Shown here: positions 8,213 to 17,709 of the stretch, one piece after another | Numbering within the stretch: the first letter of the stretch is position 1 | How the letters are laid out: each line of letters starts with the position of its first letter | DNA from: an uncultured Muribaculaceae bacterium | GTDB taxonomy: Bacteria > Bacteroidota > Bacteroidia > Bacteroidales > Muribaculaceae | DNA: 64,000 nt | NCBI GenBank assembly: GCA_947178505.1 | Contig: CAMWYR010000004.1 | Location: 1-64,000, forward strand | Direction: 5' to 3' | The notes under the pieces: model-generated | What the model was told of the DNA's origin: nothing | Seen by the model: the letters and a program-made list of their open reading frames with translations, nothing else | The model's database searches: none | Translations under genes and position numbers: made by a program

Positions 8213-9484
8213 ATGGAAAATAAACTGGCCGAAGAAGCATTGAAATATCACGAGTTTCCGCGTCCCGGAAAGATCGAGGTGATTCCCACCAAACCTCATT
8301 CGTCGCAGAAAGATTTATCCCTGGCTTATTCTCCCGGTGTGGCTTATCCTTGTCTTGAGATCGAGAAGACTCCGCAGGATGCCTATAAATACACTAACAA
8401 GGGAAATCTCGTGGCAGTCATAAGCAATGGTACTGCAGTGCTAGGCCTCGGTAATATCGGAGCAGCCGCCTCTAAACCGGTTATGGAGGGTAAGGCTTTA
8501 CTGTTCAAGATTTTCGCCGGCTTGGATTCTTTCGATATCGAAGTGGCTGAAGAAGATCCCGACAAGTTCGTTGAGGCCGTAAAGGCCATCGCAGGCACAT
8601 TCGGCGGAATAAACCTGGAGGATATCAAGGCGCCGGAATGTTTTAAAATCGAACAGCGGCTAAAGGCAGAGACTGATATTCCGGTGATGCACGACGACCA
8701 GCATGGCACGGCGATTATCTCCGGGGCTGCCCTGCTCAATGCGCTGATTGTTCAGGAGAAGAACGTCGAGGATGTTAAGCTGGTTGTGAACGGTGCCGGC
8801 TCGGCAGCGATCAGTTGTACACGTCACTATGTGAAATTAGGTGTCCGCCCCGAAAATATCGTTATGTGCGACTCGAAGGGCGTGATCCGTGCAGACCGTG
8901 AGAATCTCAGTTCGCAGAAGAAAGAATTTGCCACCACGCGCGATCTTCATACACTTGCCGAGGCAATGGTAGGTGCCGATGTATTCCTTGGCTTGAGTGT
9001 TGCCGATGTAGTTACTCCGGAGATGGTGCTCAGCATGGCTCCGAAACCGATAGTATTCGCACTTGCAAACCCCAATCCGGAAATCAACTACGATCTTGCG
9101 AAGGCCACGCGCGACGATATTATCATCGCTACCGGAAGAAGCGATTATCCTAACCAGGTGAACAATGTGCTCGGTTTCCCATATATATTCCGTGGCGCAC
9201 TCGACTGCCGCGCCACAGGTATCAATGAGGATATGAAGGTGGGAGCGACCTACGCGATCGCTGCTCTGGCAAAGCAGCCTGTGCCAGAGGAGGTGAAGAA
9301 AATCTATAATAGTCCCGACCTTGAGTTCGGTCGTGATTATATTCTCCCGAAACCTTTCGATCCCCGACTCATCTATACCGTGCCCCCGGCAATTGCCAAG
9401 GCCGCAATGGAATCGGGTGTAGCTAAGGCTCCGATCACCGACTGGGATGAATATGCAGCGTTCCTTAAGAACCTGAAGAGATAA
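8213..9484 (+). CDS. maeB: NADP-type malic enzyme, short form
   Basis: Oxidative decarboxylation of malate to pyruvate with NAD(P)H. The 423 residues contain the malic domain (DLSLAYSPGVAYPCLEIEK, NGTAVLGLGNIGAAASKPVM) and the NAD(P) domain (VVNGAGSAAISC, then FALANPNPEI and TGRSDYPNQVNNVLGFPYIF). MaeB proteins of E. coli and many Bacteroidetes carry a C-terminal phosphotransacetylase-like domain of over 300 residues. Here the protein stops after the malic-enzyme domain, with a clean stop and no continuation in other frames, so it is the short form found in several Gram-positive and thermophilic bacteria. Choice of NADP over NAD is by family resemblance only. Confidence 0.93.
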   Translation: MENKLAEEALKYHEFPRPGKIEVIPTKPHSSQKDLSLAYSPGVAYPCLEIEKTPQDAYKYTNKGNLVAVISNGTAVLGLGNIGAAASKPVMEGKALLFKIFAGLDSFDIEVAEEDPDKFVEAVKAIAGTFGGINLEDIKAPECFKIEQRLKAETDIPVMHDDQHGTAIISGAALLNALIVQEKNVEDVKLVVNGAGSAAISCTRHYVKLGVRPENIVMCDSKGVIRADRENLSSQKKEFATTRDLHTLAEAMVGADVFLGLSVADVVTPEMVLSMAPKPIVFALANPNPEINYDLAKATRDDIIIATGRSDYPNQVNNVLGFPYIFRGALDCRATGINEDMKVGATYAIAALAKQPVPEEVKKIYNSPDLEFGRDYILPKPFDPRLIYTVPPAIAKAAMESGVAKAPITDWDEYAAFLKNLKR

Positions 9485-9508
9485 AAGGCCGTGAGCTACC
9501 TTTATTCT

Positions 9509-9553
9509 GAGACCTCTTCCCGTAATTCACGTTGAATTCCGGGAGGAGGTCTT
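9509..9553 (+). terminator. Terminator after malic enzyme
   Basis: AGACCTCTTCCCG pairs with CGGGAGGAGGTCT, with an ATTC/GAAT extension inside the loop. The tail (TGGAGTTTAT) is only weakly T-rich, so efficiency is uncertain. Confidence 0.5.
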
Positions 9554-9616
9554 GGAGTTTATCTGTTGGTCGCTGACTCCGCTCTTTGGCACGGTTCTTG
9601 TTATTCTATTTTTACT

Positions 9617-12472
9617 ATGATGAAACATACGACTGACATGCAGGAGGTGCCCTTTTGCCCGGCTGATGCCGTGGAAGTGTATGGCGCCCGTGTGCATAAT
9701 CTTAAGAATATTGATGTTACCCTTCCCCACAATTCGCTGAATGTCATAACCGGACTCAGCGGTTGCGGGAAATCCTCGCTTGCTTTCGACACAATTTTTG
9801 CCGAAGGTCAGCGACGTTATATAGAGACCTTTTCTTCTTATGCCCGCAATATGCTCGGCTCGCTCGAAAGGCCGGATGTTGACAAGATATCCGGGCTAAG
9901 CCCCGTGATCAGTATCGAGCAGAAGACAGTGAATAAGAATCCGAGAAGTACGATAGGTACGACTACGGAGGTCTATGACTTCTTCCGTCTTCTTTTCGCC
10001 AGAATGGCAGAGGCAAGAAGTTATATCACCGGCAAGCCAATGGTGAGATATAACCGGGAAAAGATTATTGACCTCATCGTTGCTGACTATGCCGGAAAGA
10101 AAATTTATATCCTTGCTCCGCTTGTGAAGAATAGGAAAGGTCATTATAAGGAACTTTTTGAAACCTTGCGTAAGAAAGGCTATCTATATGTGCGTGTCGA
10201 CGGCAAACTTACCGAACTCAGTTACGGAATGAAGCTCAACCGCTACAGCAATCATACGATTGAACTGGTGGTGGATCGTCTCCGTGCTTCCGATTCTGAT
10301 ATTCAGCGTCTGCGCAACAGCGTGGAGACTGCGCTGAAGCAGGGGGGAAAGATGATGTCGGTGCTGGATGCCGAAACTGAGGAAATCAGACATTTCAGTC
10401 AGGAACTTATGGATCCGGAGAATGGTCTGTCTTACCCTGTGCCTGCTCCTCATAACTTTTCATTCAACTCCCCGCAGGGGGCTTGCCCGAAATGCAAGGG
10501 GCTTGGTGTGGTGAATCTGATTGATGAGGAAAAGATTATTCCCGATCCGAAGAAGTCGATTCATGAGGGCGGAATTATACCACTCGGAAAGTATAAGAAT
10601 TCGCTTGTCTTCTGGCAGATAGAGGCGATATGTCGCCTTTACGGCTGTTCAATTAAGGATCCGATTAATAAGTTGCCGCGTGAGGCACTCGATGATATTC
10701 TCAACGGCACGGATACATATCTTGATGTGAAGAGTGAGACAATGTCGCTCCCGGCATATAACTCAGGTTTCGATGGTCTGGTGAAATACATTGAAATGCA
10801 GAGTGATGAGGATGCCGGTGCGGAAGCCAATAAATGGAGCGGCCAGTTCTTCTCCAAGATGACGTGCCCGGAATGTCAGGGACGTCGTCTAAATAAAATG
10901 GCCCTTCATTTTTATATTGACGGTAAGACCATCGCTGATGTTGCTTCAATGGATATCGCAGAGCTCTATGAATGGACACAGGGACTTGAAGATCGTCTGG
11001 ATCAGTCGCGCCGACTTGTGGCCGAAGAAATCCTGAAGGAAATCAGAAGCCGTCTACGTTTTCTGCTCGACGTGGGTCTTGAATATCTTTCACTCAACCG
11101 TTCAAGTTCGTCACTGAGCGGTGGTGAGAGTCAGCGTATCCGTCTCGCTACCCAGATCGGTTCGCAGCTGGTGAATGTGCTATACATTCTTGACGAACCG
11201 TCGATCGGTCTGCATCAGCGCGACAATGACAGGCTTATTAATTCGCTTAAGCAACTGCGCGATAATGGCAACACTATAATTGTCGTGGAGCATGATAAGG
11301 ATATTATGACGGAGGCCGACTACGTGGTTGACATCGGTCCCGGGGCCGGAAAGAAGGGAGGCGAGGTGATGTTCCAAGGCTCGCCTCAGGAAATGCTTCA
11401 GTCTTCAACCCTCACGTCTTCTTATCTGAATGGTGAGCGCAAGATTGAGACTCCCGCAAAGCGTAGGGAAGGTAACGGAAAGGAACTCGTCATAAAGGGG
11501 GCCCGCGGTCATAATCTCAGGAATGTGGACTTCAGGTTACCTCTTGGGAAATTTGTTTGTGTGTCGGGCGTAAGCGGCAGCGGTAAGTCATCGCTAATAA
11601 ACGGAACGCTTCACCCTATACTGAGTAAGAAGTTCTATCGCTCCACACAGGAGCCCCTCCCTTACGACAGCATTGAGGGAATCGAGAATATAGATAAGGT
11701 CGTGACGGTCGATCAGACCCCGTTGGGCAAGTCTGCCCGTTCAAATCCTGCCACTTACACCGGAGTGTTCGCAGATATACGTAAATTATTTGTAGAGCTG
11801 CCTGAATCGAAGATACGCGGCTATAAACCGGGCCGCTTCTCATTTAATGTGTCAGGAGGCCGATGTGAGAATTGCAAGGGCAACGGTTACCGCACGATCG
11901 AAATGAATTTCCTTCCGGATGTTCTCGTGCCATGTGAGGAGTGCCATGGCAAGCGATATAACCGTGAGACGCTTGAAGTCAGATATAAGGGCAAGTCGAT
12001 TTCTGACGTCCTGGAGATGACGGTGGATCAGGCGGTTGAGTTTTTCGAGAATGTGCCTGTGATACTAAAGAAGATAAAGGTACTCCAGGAAATTGGTTTA
12101 GGATATATAAAGCTGGGTCAACCTTCGAGCACTCTCAGCGGAGGCGAGAATCAGCGCGTGAAACTGGCCACCGAGCTGGCCAAGCGCGACACCGGTAAGA
12201 CGCTCTTTATTCTTGACGAGCCCACTACCGGCCTCCATTTCGAGGATATCCGCGTTTTGCTGAGTGTCATCAATAAACTCGCCGACAAAGGTAACACCAT
12301 CGTAGTGATAGAGCATAATCTCGATATCGTAAGAAGTGCCGACTATGTCATTGACCTCGGTCCCGGTGGCGGACGAAACGGCGGTATGATTATGGCTGAA
12401 GGTACTCCTGAGGAGGTGGCGGAAGCCGACACTCCGACAGCCCGATATCTGAAAAAAGAACTTGAAGCCTGA
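9617..12472 (+). CDS. uvrA: UvrA, excinuclease ABC subunit A
   Basis: Damage-recognition ATPase of nucleotide excision repair, partner of UvrB. With start ATG 9617 it is 951 residues, the usual UvrA size. Two ABC ATPase modules are visible: Walker [13 protein letters not shown] and [14 protein letters not shown], signatures [16 protein letters not shown] and [18 protein letters not shown], and Walker [13 protein letters not shown] and [15 protein letters not shown]. Zinc modules are CPKCKG...CPECQG and CENCKG...CEECHG. In-frame codons upstream (from 9566) lie in the preceding hairpin region and would add an unlikely extension. uvrB is present about 12 kb away on the other strand. Confidence 0.97.
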   Translation: MMKHTTDMQEVPFCPADAVEVYGARVHNLKNIDVTLPHNSLNVITGLSGCGKSSLAFDTIFAEGQRRYIETFSSYARNMLGSLERPDVDKISGLSPVISIEQKTVNKNPRSTIGTTTEVYDFFRLLFARMAEARSYITGKPMVRYNREKIIDLIVADYAGKKIYILAPLVKNRKGHYKELFETLRKKGYLYVRVDGKLTELSYGMKLNRYSNHTIELVVDRLRASDSDIQRLRNSVETALKQGGKMMSVLDAETEEIRHFSQELMDPENGLSYPVPAPHNFSFNSPQGACPKCKGLGVVNLIDEEKIIPDPKKSIHEGGIIPLGKYKNSLVFWQIEAICRLYGCSIKDPINKLPREALDDILNGTDTYLDVKSETMSLPAYNSGFDGLVKYIEMQSDEDAGAEANKWSGQFFSKMTCPECQGRRLNKMALHFYIDGKTIADVASMDIAELYEWTQGLEDRLDQSRRLVAEEILKEIRSRLRFLLDVGLEYLSLNRSSSSLSGGESQRIRLATQIGSQLVNVLYILDEPSIGLHQRDNDRLINSLKQLRDNGNTIIVVEHDKDIMTEADYVVDIGPGAGKKGGEVMFQGSPQEMLQSSTLTSSYLNGERKIETPAKRREGNGKELVIKGARGHNLRNVDFRLPLGKFVCVSGVSGSGKSSLINGTLHPILSKKFYRSTQEPLPYDSIEGIENIDKVVTVDQTPLGKSARSNPATYTGVFADIRKLFVELPESKIRGYKPGRFSFNVSGGRCENCKGNGYRTIEMNFLPDVLVPCEECHGKRYNRETLEVRYKGKSISDVLEMTVDQAVEFFENVPVILKKIKVLQEIGLGYIKLGQPSSTLSGGENQRVKLATELAKRDTGKTLFILDEPTTGLHFEDIRVLLSVINKLADKGNTIVVIEHNLDIVRSADYVIDLGPGGGRNGGMIMAEGTPEEVAEADTPTARYLKKELEA

Positions 12473-12515
12473 GCGCACCCTGCTTAGCGGTCGTGGATGA
12501 AGCTATAAAATACTA

Positions 12516-12560
12516 TAAGGAGGCTATGTCAATCTGACATAGCCTCCTTATGCTTTTTCT
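12516..12560. terminator. Bidirectional terminator between uvrA and the Lys/Cys-rich gene
   Basis: A perfect hairpin, AAGGAGGCTATGTCA-ATC-TGACATAGCCTCCTT (arms 12517-12531 and 12535-12549), followed on the plus strand by TGCTTTTTCTT and flanked on the minus side by AT-rich sequence. It serves the convergent genes on both sides. Confidence 0.85.
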
Positions 12561-12575
12561 TATCGTTGTTTCTTA

Positions 12576-13292
12576 TTACTGAGCGTTAGCCTCAGCCTTC
12601 ATGGGCTTGATCATGCGGCCGTCGCGCTGTGATTTTTTCGCAGCCTTCTTATTAATCTGGGCGCGAACTCCCTTTGCGGGACGCTGAGCCTTCACGTAGT
12701 TGTTCTCAAGGAACTGAACGTACTGGTCAGCTGTAAGCACCTCGCGGAGATCTTTGAGATACTTGGTCTGTACCGTCTCAACCTGAGTGAAGTCGAAGGC
12801 CGGGTCCTGGCCAATCTGCTCAGCAGCTTTCTTGGCCTCTGCCTTTGCAGCTTTACGCTGAGCCTGAAGCTCTTTGTATGAAGCTTTGCGGGCCTCGTTG
12901 AGGGCCTTCACCTTCGCCTGCTGATCGGCGGAAAGGTTGAGGGAGGCGAAGTTTACTGAATCATTGTAGGCACGTCCACCTCTATGGCCATCCTTAAGAC
13001 CTTTGCCGTTCTTGCAGGCCTGAGACTTTGCTCCGCATTTCTTGCCATCCTTGCACGCAGACTGGGCTTTGCACTGCTTCCCATCCTTTAAGCAGGCCTC
13101 GCTACAGGCCTTCTTATCTTTGCTATCGAAAGAACCCTTGCGACCCTCTTTCTTGCCCTTCTTGTCTTTCTTAGAGTACTTCTGAGTTTTCTCTACCTTG
13201 ACATCGGTGCCGGATGTGGCGCTCTGTGCCATTGCTACCGAGGGAACGAGTGTCATGGCAAATGCTGCCAAACCAATAACAAATTTCTTCAT
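12576..13292 (-). CDS. Lys/Cys-rich periplasmic protein with LTXXQ/Spy-like helices
   Basis: A 238-residue exported protein of unknown function, starting at ATG 13292 (a TTG three codons upstream is less likely). It has a signal peptide ending SVAMAQ, then a very Lys-rich segment, then about six Cys in short repeats (KACSEACLKDG, KQCKAQSACKDG, KKCGAKSQACKNG), then an all-helical half (LNLSADQQAKVKALNEARK...LREVLTADQYVQFLENN) that resembles the LTXXQ motif pairs of Spy/CpxP-type periplasmic chaperones, and a basic C-terminus. The Cys/Lys repeats suggest metal or anion binding, but that is speculation. Confidence 0.72.
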   Translation of the reverse strand: MKKFVIGLAAFAMTLVPSVAMAQSATSGTDVKVEKTQKYSKKDKKGKKEGRKGSFDSKDKKACSEACLKDGKQCKAQSACKDGKKCGAKSQACKNGKGLKDGHRGGRAYNDSVNFASLNLSADQQAKVKALNEARKASYKELQAQRKAAKAEAKKAAEQIGQDPAFDFTQVETVQTKYLKDLREVLTADQYVQFLENNYVKAQRPAKGVRAQINKKAAKKSQRDGRMIKPMKAEANAQ

Positions 13293-13547
13293 ATCTATCA
13301 AATTAAAATTAAGAATTTCGGTCTATTTGCGTAAGACAATCATTATTTCTCCTTTGCCTTACGCTTCTATGACACTCTCTCTCATCAAAAGTTTATTTCA
13401 TATTTTTTAATTTAACTTTCATTAACTAATTAGCTATCAATGGATAGCACGTTATCTGTTTTTTTAAAACTAATTTATTCACTTCATTGTTAATAAATTA
13501 TACCGGTATGTCCGGAAGATGAATAAAACTTAAAACATATACCCGAA

Positions 13548-14381
13548 ATGACAATTTCTGATCGACTGAAGCATTTCTGGCACGTTGTTTCAAACGTGCG
13601 TCCAATCTACTGGCTCTGCCTGTATATTTCGCTCGTACCTATTTTTGCTCTTTTCTACTGGTGGATTCCCGAAGTACAGTTCCGTATTCCCGACGGCGGT
13701 ACGGCTGATTATGGCGGTTGGCTCTATTACAGTATTGTTACAATCACCACCCTCGGCTTCGGCGATTACACACCTATGGGAGCTTGGGCCCAGTGCGTTA
13801 CTGCAGTCGAGGTGATGTGTGGCTTGATTATAATCGGCTTCTTCCTGAATGCAGTTGGCTCAATGAAGTCAGAACTGGATGTGGAGAGCGAACTCGATCG
13901 CCAGCATCGGGTGAAGGTTTCTATGGAGACCGAGAAACTGATAAAGAATACTCCCGTGTTCATCCATAAGCTCAATCAGTTCCTCTCTTATTGCTATGCA
14001 GTGACAACTCCGCATAGCAAGCGCTCGTCTGTGAAGACCTATAACCCCGACTTTACAGCCGAGGATATGGTCGATATGCACAAGGCTTCCGGCCTCTCCG
14101 AGGATCTGTCAAAGAGAAGTTCAGTGGAAAGTCTTATGAAGTGCGCTTCATCGCTTTCTTTCTATCTTGATTCTCTCCAGTCGAGAATAGATCTGAGTAT
14201 CTGGCCCCAATTGTTGGAAGACTGTTTCGCATTTGTGGCTAATTATCAGATGCTCTCACCGCTCGAACCTGAGACAGCTCCCGATGCGGAGCTTATGCAC
14301 TTCATTCGTTCAAATGCTTCGCTTGCACGCGATATGGAATCGATCCTCACACAGATTTCTACTCCGGCTACAGGACAGTAA
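13548..14381 (+). CDS. Two-helix potassium channel family protein
   Basis: Ion channel of the KcsA/Ion_trans_2 type. TM1 covers about residues 20-39, a pore helix leads to the selectivity filter TLGFGD (68-73), and TM2 covers about 83-104 (VTAVEVMCGLIIIGFFLNAV). The filter has Phe in place of the Tyr of the classic TVGYGD, as in many bacterial 2TM channels. The remaining 170 residues are a soluble helical cytoplasmic region with no RCK/TrkA dinucleotide motif seen. It lies 52 bases before aguA on the same strand, so co-transcription is possible, but no functional tie is apparent. Confidence 0.85.
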   Translation: MTISDRLKHFWHVVSNVRPIYWLCLYISLVPIFALFYWWIPEVQFRIPDGGTADYGGWLYYSIVTITTLGFGDYTPMGAWAQCVTAVEVMCGLIIIGFFLNAVGSMKSELDVESELDRQHRVKVSMETEKLIKNTPVFIHKLNQFLSYCYAVTTPHSKRSSVKTYNPDFTAEDMVDMHKASGLSEDLSKRSSVESLMKCASSLSFYLDSLQSRIDLSIWPQLLEDCFAFVANYQMLSPLEPETAPDAELMHFIRSNASLARDMESILTQISTPATGQ

Positions 14382-14433
14382 CCTACCGATGATTTCCCAT
14401 AATATAGATCAATAATTTCTGAATCTCTATATA

Positions 14434-15474
14434 ATGAATAATATCTGTGATCTGAAAAAGCCCGCGCATTATCCGGCCGAGTGGGAACTTGATGGCCGGA
14501 TTCTTATCGCATGGCCGCATAAACATACCGACTGGAACTATTGTCTCGATGATGCTGTCGATCAGTTCAGAAAGCTTACGATGGCCTTTGTAGATAATGG
14601 AGAACGTGTGATTATCGTCGGCCCTCACCGTGAAGATATTAAGAACGGTCTTGAGGGAATTTCACTTGAGAACGTGGAGATAGTCGAGGTGCCTACGAAT
14701 GATACGTGGACGCGCGATTACGGGCCGATAATGGTTGATCGCCACGGTCGTCGCCGTGCTTTTGACTTTGGATTCAATGGCTGGGGACTCAAATTCGCGG
14801 CTGATAAGGACAATCTGGTCAATCTTGCCTTGAATGATGATAAAGTGATGCCGGTGGGGATGTACCGCAACTGCCGAGAGTTCACGCTTGAGGGAGGCTC
14901 GATTGAGACGGATGGTCAGGGAACGCTCCTTACTACTTCCCGCTGCCTTCTTTCGCCCAACCGCAACGGTGGGGGCACTAAAGCCGAAATAGGGGAGCGC
15001 CTTTCCGAATATCTGGGGGTGGATCATATTCTCTGGCTTGATTATGGTGCGCTGATCGGAGATGACACTGATTCGCATGTCGATACGTTGTGTCGACTGG
15101 CCCCGGGAAATACCATACTCTTTACCGGAACTCATGATGTGGATGATCCTCAGTTTGAAGATTTGCTTCACATGCGCGCGCAGCTTTCTCTCTTCCGCAA
15201 TGCAGAGGGTGAACCCTATAATTTAGTGGAACTTCCCTTACCGTCTGCAATATTTGACGAAGATGGAGAGCGCCTTCCGGCCACTTACGCCAATTATCTC
15301 GTTACGAAAAAGGGAGTCTATATGCCCACTTACGGCCAGCCGGAACATGACCGGCTCGCGTGTGAGATGGTGAAGGTTGCATTCCATGATCTTCCGGTGA
15401 TTCCGGTTGATTGCCGTGTTCTGATCCGCCAGCACGGTTCGCTACACTGCTCAACGATGATGGTGGAGATTTAA
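14434..15474 (+). CDS. aguA: Agmatine deiminase
   Basis: Converts agmatine to N-carbamoylputrescine and ammonia. It belongs to the peptidyl-arginine-deiminase-like superfamily: substrate-binding AEWELDGRILIAWPHKHTDW near residues 15-34, NDTWTRDYGPIMV near 90, the His region DDTDSHVDTLCRL, and the nucleophile Cys339 in HGSLHCST at the C-terminus. It is 346 residues, close to family length. aguB, for the next step, follows 44 bases downstream, which makes the assignment strong. Confidence 0.94.
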   Translation: MNNICDLKKPAHYPAEWELDGRILIAWPHKHTDWNYCLDDAVDQFRKLTMAFVDNGERVIIVGPHREDIKNGLEGISLENVEIVEVPTNDTWTRDYGPIMVDRHGRRRAFDFGFNGWGLKFAADKDNLVNLALNDDKVMPVGMYRNCREFTLEGGSIETDGQGTLLTTSRCLLSPNRNGGGTKAEIGERLSEYLGVDHILWLDYGALIGDDTDSHVDTLCRLAPGNTILFTGTHDVDDPQFEDLLHMRAQLSLFRNAEGEPYNLVELPLPSAIFDEDGERLPATYANYLVTKKGVYMPTYGQPEHDRLACEMVKVAFHDLPVIPVDCRVLIRQHGSLHCSTMMVEI

Positions 15475-15518
15475 CATACCGTGGCTATTTTTCATCAACG
15501 ATTAAAATTGCTTAATAT

Positions 15519-16397
15519 ATGCTAAAAGTAGGAATTGTGCAACATTCTTTTCTCGAAGATGTCGACACAAACAGAGCCTCGAACCTGACTGCTATTGAGA
15601 ATCTCGCATCGGAGGGTGCGAAACTGATAGTTCTTTCCGAACTTCATGATTCGCTTTATTTCTGTCAGACTGAGAATGTGGCTAATTTCCGTTATGCAGA
15701 GGAAATACCGAGTGAGTTTACCGAGTTTTATTCTCAGGCGGCGGCTGATAATAATGTAGTGCTTGTTACGAGTATGTTCGAGCGCCGGGCTGCCGGACTA
15801 TATCACAACACTGCGTTGGTATTTGACACGGATGGCCGTCTGTGCGGAAAGTATCGGAAGATGCATATACCCGACGACCCCGGATTCTATGAGAAGTTCT
15901 ATTTCACACCGGGCGATATCGGGTTCCTGCCGATAGAGACTTCTTTAGGCAAGCTTGGCGTGCTCGTATGCTGGGATCAGTGGTATCCGGAGGCCGCACG
16001 CCTTATGGCTCTTCGTGGTGCGGAGATGCTTATCTATCCCACGGCAATCGGTTGGAATCCTGACGACACGGATGCTGAGCGAAAGCGTCAGCGTGACGCC
16101 TGGATCACTATTCAGCGTTCACATGCCGTCGCGAATGGTGTGCCGGTAATATCCGTCAACAGAAATGGCTTCGAGGAAGATCCGTCAGGCCAGACTTCCG
16201 GTATAGATTTCTGGGGCTCAAGTTTTGTGGCGGGTCCGCAAGGAGAGATCCTCTATATGGCTCCTGAAAATGCCTCTGCTGAGGTATGCGTGGACGTGCC
16301 GTTGCAACACTCAGAGAATGTGCGGCAGTGGTGGCCCTTCCTTCGCGACAGACGAATCGATGCCTATGACGACCTAACGGCACGCTATCTCGACTGA
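15519..16397 (+). CDS. aguB: N-carbamoylputrescine amidase
   Basis: Nitrilase-superfamily hydrolase that cleaves N-carbamoylputrescine to putrescine, CO2 and ammonia. The catalytic triad is visible: Glu41 in LSELHD, Lys114 in YRKMHIPDD, Cys151 in LVCWDQWYPEAAR. The 292-residue length and the motif GKYRKMHIPDDPGFYEKFYF are typical of AguB. It forms a two-gene unit with aguA and is followed by a strong terminator. No arginine decarboxylase (speA) is in the window. Confidence 0.95.
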   Translation: MLKVGIVQHSFLEDVDTNRASNLTAIENLASEGAKLIVLSELHDSLYFCQTENVANFRYAEEIPSEFTEFYSQAAADNNVVLVTSMFERRAAGLYHNTALVFDTDGRLCGKYRKMHIPDDPGFYEKFYFTPGDIGFLPIETSLGKLGVLVCWDQWYPEAARLMALRGAEMLIYPTAIGWNPDDTDAERKRQRDAWITIQRSHAVANGVPVISVNRNGFEEDPSGQTSGIDFWGSSFVAGPQGEILYMAPENASAEVCVDVPLQHSENVRQWWPFLRDRRIDAYDDLTARYLD

Positions 16398-16407
16398 TTT
16401 CTATTTA

Positions 16408-16450
16408 GGCAGCCGGAGCGCTGTTTGCGTTCCGGCTGCCGTTTAAATCA
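16408..16450 (+). terminator. Terminator after aguB
   Basis: GGCAGCCGGAGCG pairs with CGTTCCGGCTGCC over a 7-nt loop, followed by GTTTAAATCATT. One G-T type mismatch lies near the loop. Confidence 0.75.
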
Positions 16451-16538
16451 TTAAACCATCTAAGGTCACGACTTGTTATAATGATAGATAAGTGCCCTGA
16501 ACGCAGGGATACAAATATTAAGTTAATATCGAAAAGCT

Positions 16539-16865
16539 ATGATTAACACAGAATTTAAATTTGGCGAAGTTCATGTACTTGCCAACCAGGTAGAAGTCGG
16601 TGAAGACAAGGTTCATTTCCAGAACATCTTCAGCGATGATAACGGAGGCGTATCACTCATCGCCTTCCAGGCGGGACAGAAACTTGACGACCACGTTGCC
16701 CCCGCAAACATAATGGTCTATGTGCTTGAAGGTGAGATCAAGTTCACTATCGTAGATACTCCTCACCATCTTAAGGAGGGAGAATTCCTTCTCCTTGGCA
16801 AAGATGTAAAGCACAACGTATATGCCGACATTGATTCCAAGGTAATGCTTGTAAAGGTTAAGTAA
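16539..16865 (+). CDS. Small cupin-domain protein
   Basis: A single-domain cupin of 108 residues. Cupin motif 1 is degenerate (GQKLDDHVAPANIMVYVLEGE: one His followed by the conserved Glu), and motif 2 is EGEFLLLGKDVKHNVYADID with a His for metal. Family members range from enzymes to sensors, so no substrate can be named. It stands alone between the aguB terminator and two tandem terminators. Confidence 0.8.
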   Translation: MINTEFKFGEVHVLANQVEVGEDKVHFQNIFSDDNGGVSLIAFQAGQKLDDHVAPANIMVYVLEGEIKFTIVDTPHHLKEGEFLLLGKDVKHNVYADIDSKVMLVKVK

Positions 16866-16950
16866 GTAAAAACCTTATCCTCACAAGCTCTCCTCAGTGG
16901 GACAAAAATTCGTCGGCCTATCGGCCTAAAACGAGTTATTAAAAAATATA

Positions 16951-16978
16951 GGCTGCCATTTTAATAAGCAGCCTTTTA
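16951..16978 (+). terminator. First of two tandem terminators after the cupin gene
   Basis: GGCTGC (16951-16956) pairs with GCAGCC (16968-16973), followed by TTTTA. Confidence 0.6.
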
Positions 16979-16984
16979 CAATTG

Positions 16985-17025
16985 AAATGGGAGTTATCCG
17001 TATAGGGATAATTCCCATTTTATTG
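16985..17025 (+). terminator. Second tandem terminator
   Basis: AAATGGGA-g-TTATCC pairs with GGATAA-t-TCCCATTT around a GTATAG loop (16985-17020), with tail TATTG. It is long and nearly symmetric, so it can act on both strands and insulates the cupin gene from the decayed region beyond. Confidence 0.7.
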
Positions 17026-17172
17026 TGAAATGTCAATGGAATTCCGATGGTATGGAGCCTTTTTTTGCTGATTTAGTGTCAAATCATAAATCAAGCGATT
17101 CGCCGATAAGTTGCCCTATAACTTGATAATTATTTTTGAATATTTCGCGATCAAGAATAATTTATACAGATA

Positions 17173-17709
17173 ATGAATTCCGGAGATGTAATACCGGGTG
17201 GTTCGCCAATACATCCCATAATGCATGAGCTGAGTCAAGAGGCTATACGCATCACGATGGAGATCAACAATGCCTATCATAAACACGATGAGATAATAGC
17301 TTTGAGGTCGGAACTAAACGGCACTTAAATACATAACAGTTTCGGACTCTTTCCCCCGTTCTATACAGATTGCGGAAATAACATACATATCGGCAAAAGG
17401 GAGTTCATCAATTAAGGATGTAAATTCCAGGATCAGGGAGGTATTTTCATTGATGATGATGTTCTTATTGGTCATAATTGCGTTATAGCTACTCTTAACC
17501 ATGTTATGGATCCTGACAGTAGAGCAGATATGATTCCGGCTCCCGTACATATTGGTGATAAAGTATGGATAGGAGCTAATGTCACTATCCTGCAGGGGGT
17601 CACAATTGGTGAAGGATTGGTGATAGCCGCATGAGCTGTTGTCAACAGAGATGTACCTGGACGTTCGGTTGTCGCTGGTATAACCGCAAAAGTTCTGAAA
17701 CAAATTTGA
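17173..17709 (+). pseudogene. Sugar O-acetyltransferase (maltose/galactoside transacetylase family) pseudogene
   Basis: One continuous frame of 178 codons reads as a Maa/LacA-type left-handed beta-helix acetyltransferase, but it holds three in-frame stops: TAA 17326, TAA 17413 and TGA 17632. Recognisable pieces are HNSFGLFPPFYTDCGNNIHI, GCKFQDQGGIFIDDDVLIGH, the catalytic-His segment IATLNHVMDPDSRADMIPAP, then HIGDKVWIGANVTILQGVTI and VVNRDVPGRSVVAGITAKV. The stop at 17632 replaces the Gly of the usual AAGAVV. The N-terminal Mac domain is also recognisable. No frameshift or deletion was found, so inactivation is by point mutation and probably recent. Confidence 0.88.
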
